From contig LSSH01000082.1 of the NCBI GenBank assembly GCA_001595885.1, forward strand, positions 1 to 16,861: 16,861 nucleotides of DNA. The letters are read 5' to 3'. Made by a program: the position numbers and the translations under genes. Below, piece by piece: positions 15,559 through 16,861 of this stretch (positions are counted from its first letter, which is position 1; every line of letters starts with the position of its first letter). Source of the DNA: Candidatus Proteinoplasmatales archaeon SG8-5 (GTDB lineage: Archaea > Thermoplasmatota > Thermoplasmata > SG8-5). Below the pieces are notes generated by a model that did not search any database, was not told the DNA's origin, and saw nothing but the letters and a program-made list of their open reading frames with translations.

Positions 15559-15648
15559 ATGGGAGCGTTCGAAGATATTGACGACTGCAGCTGGCAGGAA
15601 GCCTACATCCTGAACGGATGCTGGGACCAGTTCAAGGCTCAGAATTAA
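15559..15648 (+). CDS. Small protein of 29 residues, function unknown
   Basis: An ATG-to-TAA frame of 29 codons encodes a product starting MGAFEDIDDCSWQEAY and ending DQFKAQN, with two cysteines (10 and 21) and two tryptophans (12 and 22). It is acidic, not hydrophobic, and has no CxxC motif. The case for a real gene is the context: a strong box A (15518-15527), a strong Shine-Dalgarno AAGGTGA four bases before the ATG, and a GC-rich hairpin with a T7 run shortly after (15693-15734). I recognise no family. It could be a small regulator or a toxin/antitoxin-like peptide, but nothing in the sequence decides this. The alternative is a short transcribed RNA in which the ORF is incidental. Confidence 0.55.
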   Translation: MGAFEDIDDCSWQEAYILNGCWDQFKAQN

Positions 15649-15692
15649 CCAGGTAGTGTATATTCTCGCAAATCTACCATATCCATCCCGCA

Positions 15693-15734
15693 GGGTCGGG
15701 GGACTTGGCCCTCCGACCCGAACCCTATTTTTTT
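15693..15734 (+). terminator. Hairpin plus T-run terminator after the small gene
   Basis: GGGTCGGGGG (15693-15702) pairs with CCTCCGACCC (15710-15719) through ten base pairs including one G-U, closing a 7-nt loop. The T7 run at 15728-15734 follows eight bases later. TTTTTATAAAAA (15730-15741) is a perfect palindrome, so the T-run also works in the other orientation, for any minus-strand transcript reading out past the tRNA. Confidence 0.6.
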
Positions 15735-15757
15735 ATAAAAATGCAGATGCCGGGATT
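15734..15757 (-). repeat. Partial copy of the tRNA-Gly 3' end (att-like direct repeat, copy 1)
   Basis: These 24 bases are identical to 15830-15853, which cover the last 16 bases of tRNA-Gly (T-arm 3' strand, acceptor strand, discriminator) and its T5 terminator. Upstream on the minus strand the copy has no T-arm 5' strand, anticodon arm or acceptor 5' strand, so it is a 3'-end fragment rather than a second tRNA. Duplication of a tRNA 3' end is what tyrosine-recombinase integration at a tRNA gene leaves behind. Confidence 0.7.
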
Positions 15758-15783
15758 CTACGCCTAACAAGTCAGGCTAGCTC

Positions 15784-15800
15784 GCAATGAATGTCATTGC
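15784..15800. repeat. Short inverted repeat between the two tRNA-end copies
   Basis: GCAATGA (15784-15790) and TCATTGC (15794-15800) form a perfect 7-bp inverted repeat around ATG. It lies in the roughly 72 bp between the two direct repeat copies and could be a recombinase or regulator binding site, or a small hairpin. Confidence 0.4.
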
Positions 15801-15829
15801 TCGTGAACCTTCGGTACAAATCCCTTTGA

Positions 15830-15853
15830 TATAAAAATGCAGATGCCGGGATT
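15830..15853 (-). repeat. att-like direct repeat, copy 2, at the 3' end of tRNA-Gly
   Basis: This is the tRNA-proximal copy of the 24-bp perfect direct repeat; the other starts 96 bp away at 15734. It includes the discriminator base and the T5 run that ends the tRNA transcript. Confidence 0.7.
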
Positions 15854-15911
15854 TGAACCCGAGCAGTTGGCTTGGAAGGCCAAAATCCTAACCAGACTAG
15901 ATCACATCTGC
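15838..15911 (-). tRNA. tRNA-Gly(TCC)
   Basis: On the minus strand a complete 74-nt cloverleaf is visible: acceptor GCAGATG pairing with CATCTGC plus discriminator A, anticodon arm TTGGC-CTTCCAA-GCCAA with anticodon TCC, and T-arm CGGG-TTCAAAT-CCCG. No intron is needed to fold it. CCA is not encoded; a TTTTTAT run follows directly and probably terminates transcription. Confidence 0.95.
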
Positions 15912-15952
15912 ACTCAGACAAGTTATGTGGCTGAATTTTACTGGCTGTAAAG

Positions 15953-15998
15953 GGCTTCAGGATAAAAAATCTTCTATCCGATTGAATATCCTGAAGCC
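15953..15998 (-). terminator. 12-bp perfect inverted repeat after the InlB-repeat protein gene
   Basis: GGCTTCAGGATA (15953-15964) and TATCCTGAAGCC (15987-15998) are perfect inverted repeats with a 22-nt loop. They lie between the surface-protein stop (16033) and the tRNA, both on the minus strand. On that strand a T6 run sits at the end of the loop rather than after the stem. A terminator or mRNA 3'-end stabiliser is the simplest reading. Confidence 0.5.
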
Positions 15999-16032
15999 GG
16001 TTTTGGCCATTTGGGTAACTCTTGTCAATCAA

Positions 16033-16861
16033 CTACCAGTTAACCGTCCAGAGCGTGTCCGCAGGAACGTGGACCAGGTATCCCTCTCCGGCCTTCATCA
16101 CGTATGTGTCCGGGACCTCTATGAGGTTGTAGGGCTGGCCAAGGTCGCAGACCTCGACCTTGTCATAACCGGTTCCGGCCAGGGCCGTAGCCACTGTGAC
16201 ACCGGTGGTCAGGGTCGGGTATCCGACCATGTTGGTGCCAGCAAACAGCTGTATCCATGTCGCGGGCGGTATCGGACCGTTCACCGTTAGCACGCAGGCA
16301 GAGGTCGTGTGGATCCAGAATCCCATCTTGTGGTTCAGCATATTGAGGTCGTTGAGGACCGGGGGTTTGAAGGTTGCATAGGTCTTCCAGTGGTCGGTCG
16401 TGTCCAGAACGTCATAGTATTGGACCATGTCGTATTGACCGGTTATTGAGGCCAGGACAGCCGTGACAGATGTGTTCGTCTGTATCAGCGGCACGGATAC
16501 CAGGTTCCAGCCGAGGACCAAGGGTATGTCGAAGGATATCTCGACGAAGTGGGCGTTCACCGCCTTGTCGCCGTCCATTAGTATCCAGTCAGGGTTGGTG
16601 GAGCCCGTGAGGTCACCGCTCCAATGGTCGAACACCCATCCCACGCTGGGATTTGCGATGAGCTGCACGTTCTGACCGTAGGTGTAGGTGGGTTGGTCAG
16701 GGTTCAGTATGACCGAGCCGCTTCCGATGATGGTAATTGTCAGAGTGTACTGTTCCTCGACGAAATGGGCGTTCACGGTCGTATCACCGAGAATGATCAC
16801 GGTATCGGGATTGACCGAGCCGGACATATCGCCGCTCCAGTGGTCGAACAGCCATCCGACG
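16033..16861 (-). CDS. Secreted/surface protein with InlB-type B-repeats and duplicated C-terminal domain, 5' partial
   Basis: The frame runs off the right edge; the Met codon at 16827 is internal because the preceding codons read VGWLFDHWSGD, matching the later repeat copy VGWVFDHWSGD. The visible part has one complete and one partial divergent InlB B-repeat (16537-16861), with a 72-residue period and the signature NPD...DGD-x-x-VNAHFVE. Such repeats occur in bacterial and archaeal surface proteins and mediate adhesion. The C-terminal region (16033-16536) is made of two related halves: LGWNLVSVPL ... QYDMVQYYD and AGTNMVGYPT ... GYDKVEVCD. It ends at TVNW with no TM helix or sorting tail, so the anchor is either upstream or absent. 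I associate the GWNLVSVPL module with secreted Thermoplasmata proteins but know no function for it. Confidence 0.8.
   Translation of the reverse strand, partial: VGWLFDHWSGDMSGSVNPDTVIILGDTTVNAHFVEEQYTLTITIIGSGSVILNPDQPTYTYGQNVQLIANPSVGWVFDHWSGDLTGSTNPDWILMDGDKAVNAHFVEISFDIPLVLGWNLVSVPLIQTNTSVTAVLASITGQYDMVQYYDVLDTTDHWKTYATFKPPVLNDLNMLNHKMGFWIHTTSACVLTVNGPIPPATWIQLFAGTNMVGYPTLTTGVTVATALAGTGYDKVEVCDLGQPYNLIEVPDTYVMKAGEGYLVHVPADTLWTVNW

Larger units (their letters stand above)
15649..15837. other. Intergenic region between the small gene and tRNA-Gly
   Basis: Apart from the terminator hairpin, the att-like repeat copy and the 7-bp inverted repeat, this stretch holds a TATA-like GTGTATATT near 15657-15665 and no supported coding sequence. 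The bases between the repeat copies (15758-15829) do not resemble the tRNA. Confidence 0.4.

Noticed and set aside
15742..15812. A second tRNA next to tRNA-Gly
   Set aside because: Only the 3' end is present. There is no matching acceptor 5' strand, T-arm 5' strand or anticodon arm, so it was called a duplicated fragment.
15925..16290. 121-codon plus-strand frame over the 12-bp inverted repeat
   Set aside because: It has no ribosome binding site and runs antisense through the C-terminal module of the InlB-repeat protein.

Overview
The window looks like a piece of an archaeal chromosome, most likely from an uncultured member of the Thermoplasmatota (or a close euryarchaeal relative). The evidence is an archaeal-type DnaG, a Lon/LonB-related AAA+ ATPase, archaeal TATA boxes about 25 nt from starts, strong GGTGA-type Shine-Dalgarno sites, a tRNA without an encoded CCA, and several proteins combining zinc ribbons with membrane segments. 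The lineage is inferred from protein style, not from a marker-gene search.

Left part (1-6338). The window opens inside a peptide-type ABC-transporter solute-binding protein that carries extra beta repeats, two Ig-like domains and a C-terminal membrane anchor. A class III-like sirtuin follows. Its stop overlaps by 4 bp the stop of a convergent four-TM protein with a C-terminal zinc ribbon. A divergent intergenic region then leads into a two-gene unit: dnaG and a Lon-like AAA+ ATPase. The ATPase has a zinc ribbon between Walker A and Walker B and no protease domain. Its reading frame, and a Shine-Dalgarno site that copies the dnaG one, suggest it really starts at an AUA codon 24 codons upstream of the first AUG.

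Centre (6367-14862, minus strand). One gene of about 8.5 kb encodes a surface protein of about 2830 residues. It has a signal peptide, six nested repeat units, Ig/PKD domains, a calcium-binding type stalk, one TM helix, and a cytoplasmic tail with a zinc ribbon and a SHOCT-like end. In every unit the same beta-sandwich domain is interrupted at the same place, but the inserted domain differs: ThuA/amidotransferase-like, MAM-like jelly roll, or LamG-like. The second half of that domain is followed by a CARDB domain.

Right part (15028-16861). This holds a RimI/NAA10-like acetyltransferase; a previously hidden 29-codon gene with a good TATA box, Shine-Dalgarno site and terminator; a tRNA-Gly(TCC); and the end of another secreted protein with InlB-type repeats. 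The 3' end of the tRNA is duplicated as a 24-bp perfect direct repeat 96 bp away, as expected for a scar of integration at a tRNA gene.

The strongest leads are the nested-insertion surface protein with its cytoplasmic signalling-like tail, the protease-less zinc-ribbon Lon ATPase coupled to dnaG with an apparent AUA start, the hidden small gene, and the tRNA-end duplication. No CRISPR array, transposase or integrase gene is visible.
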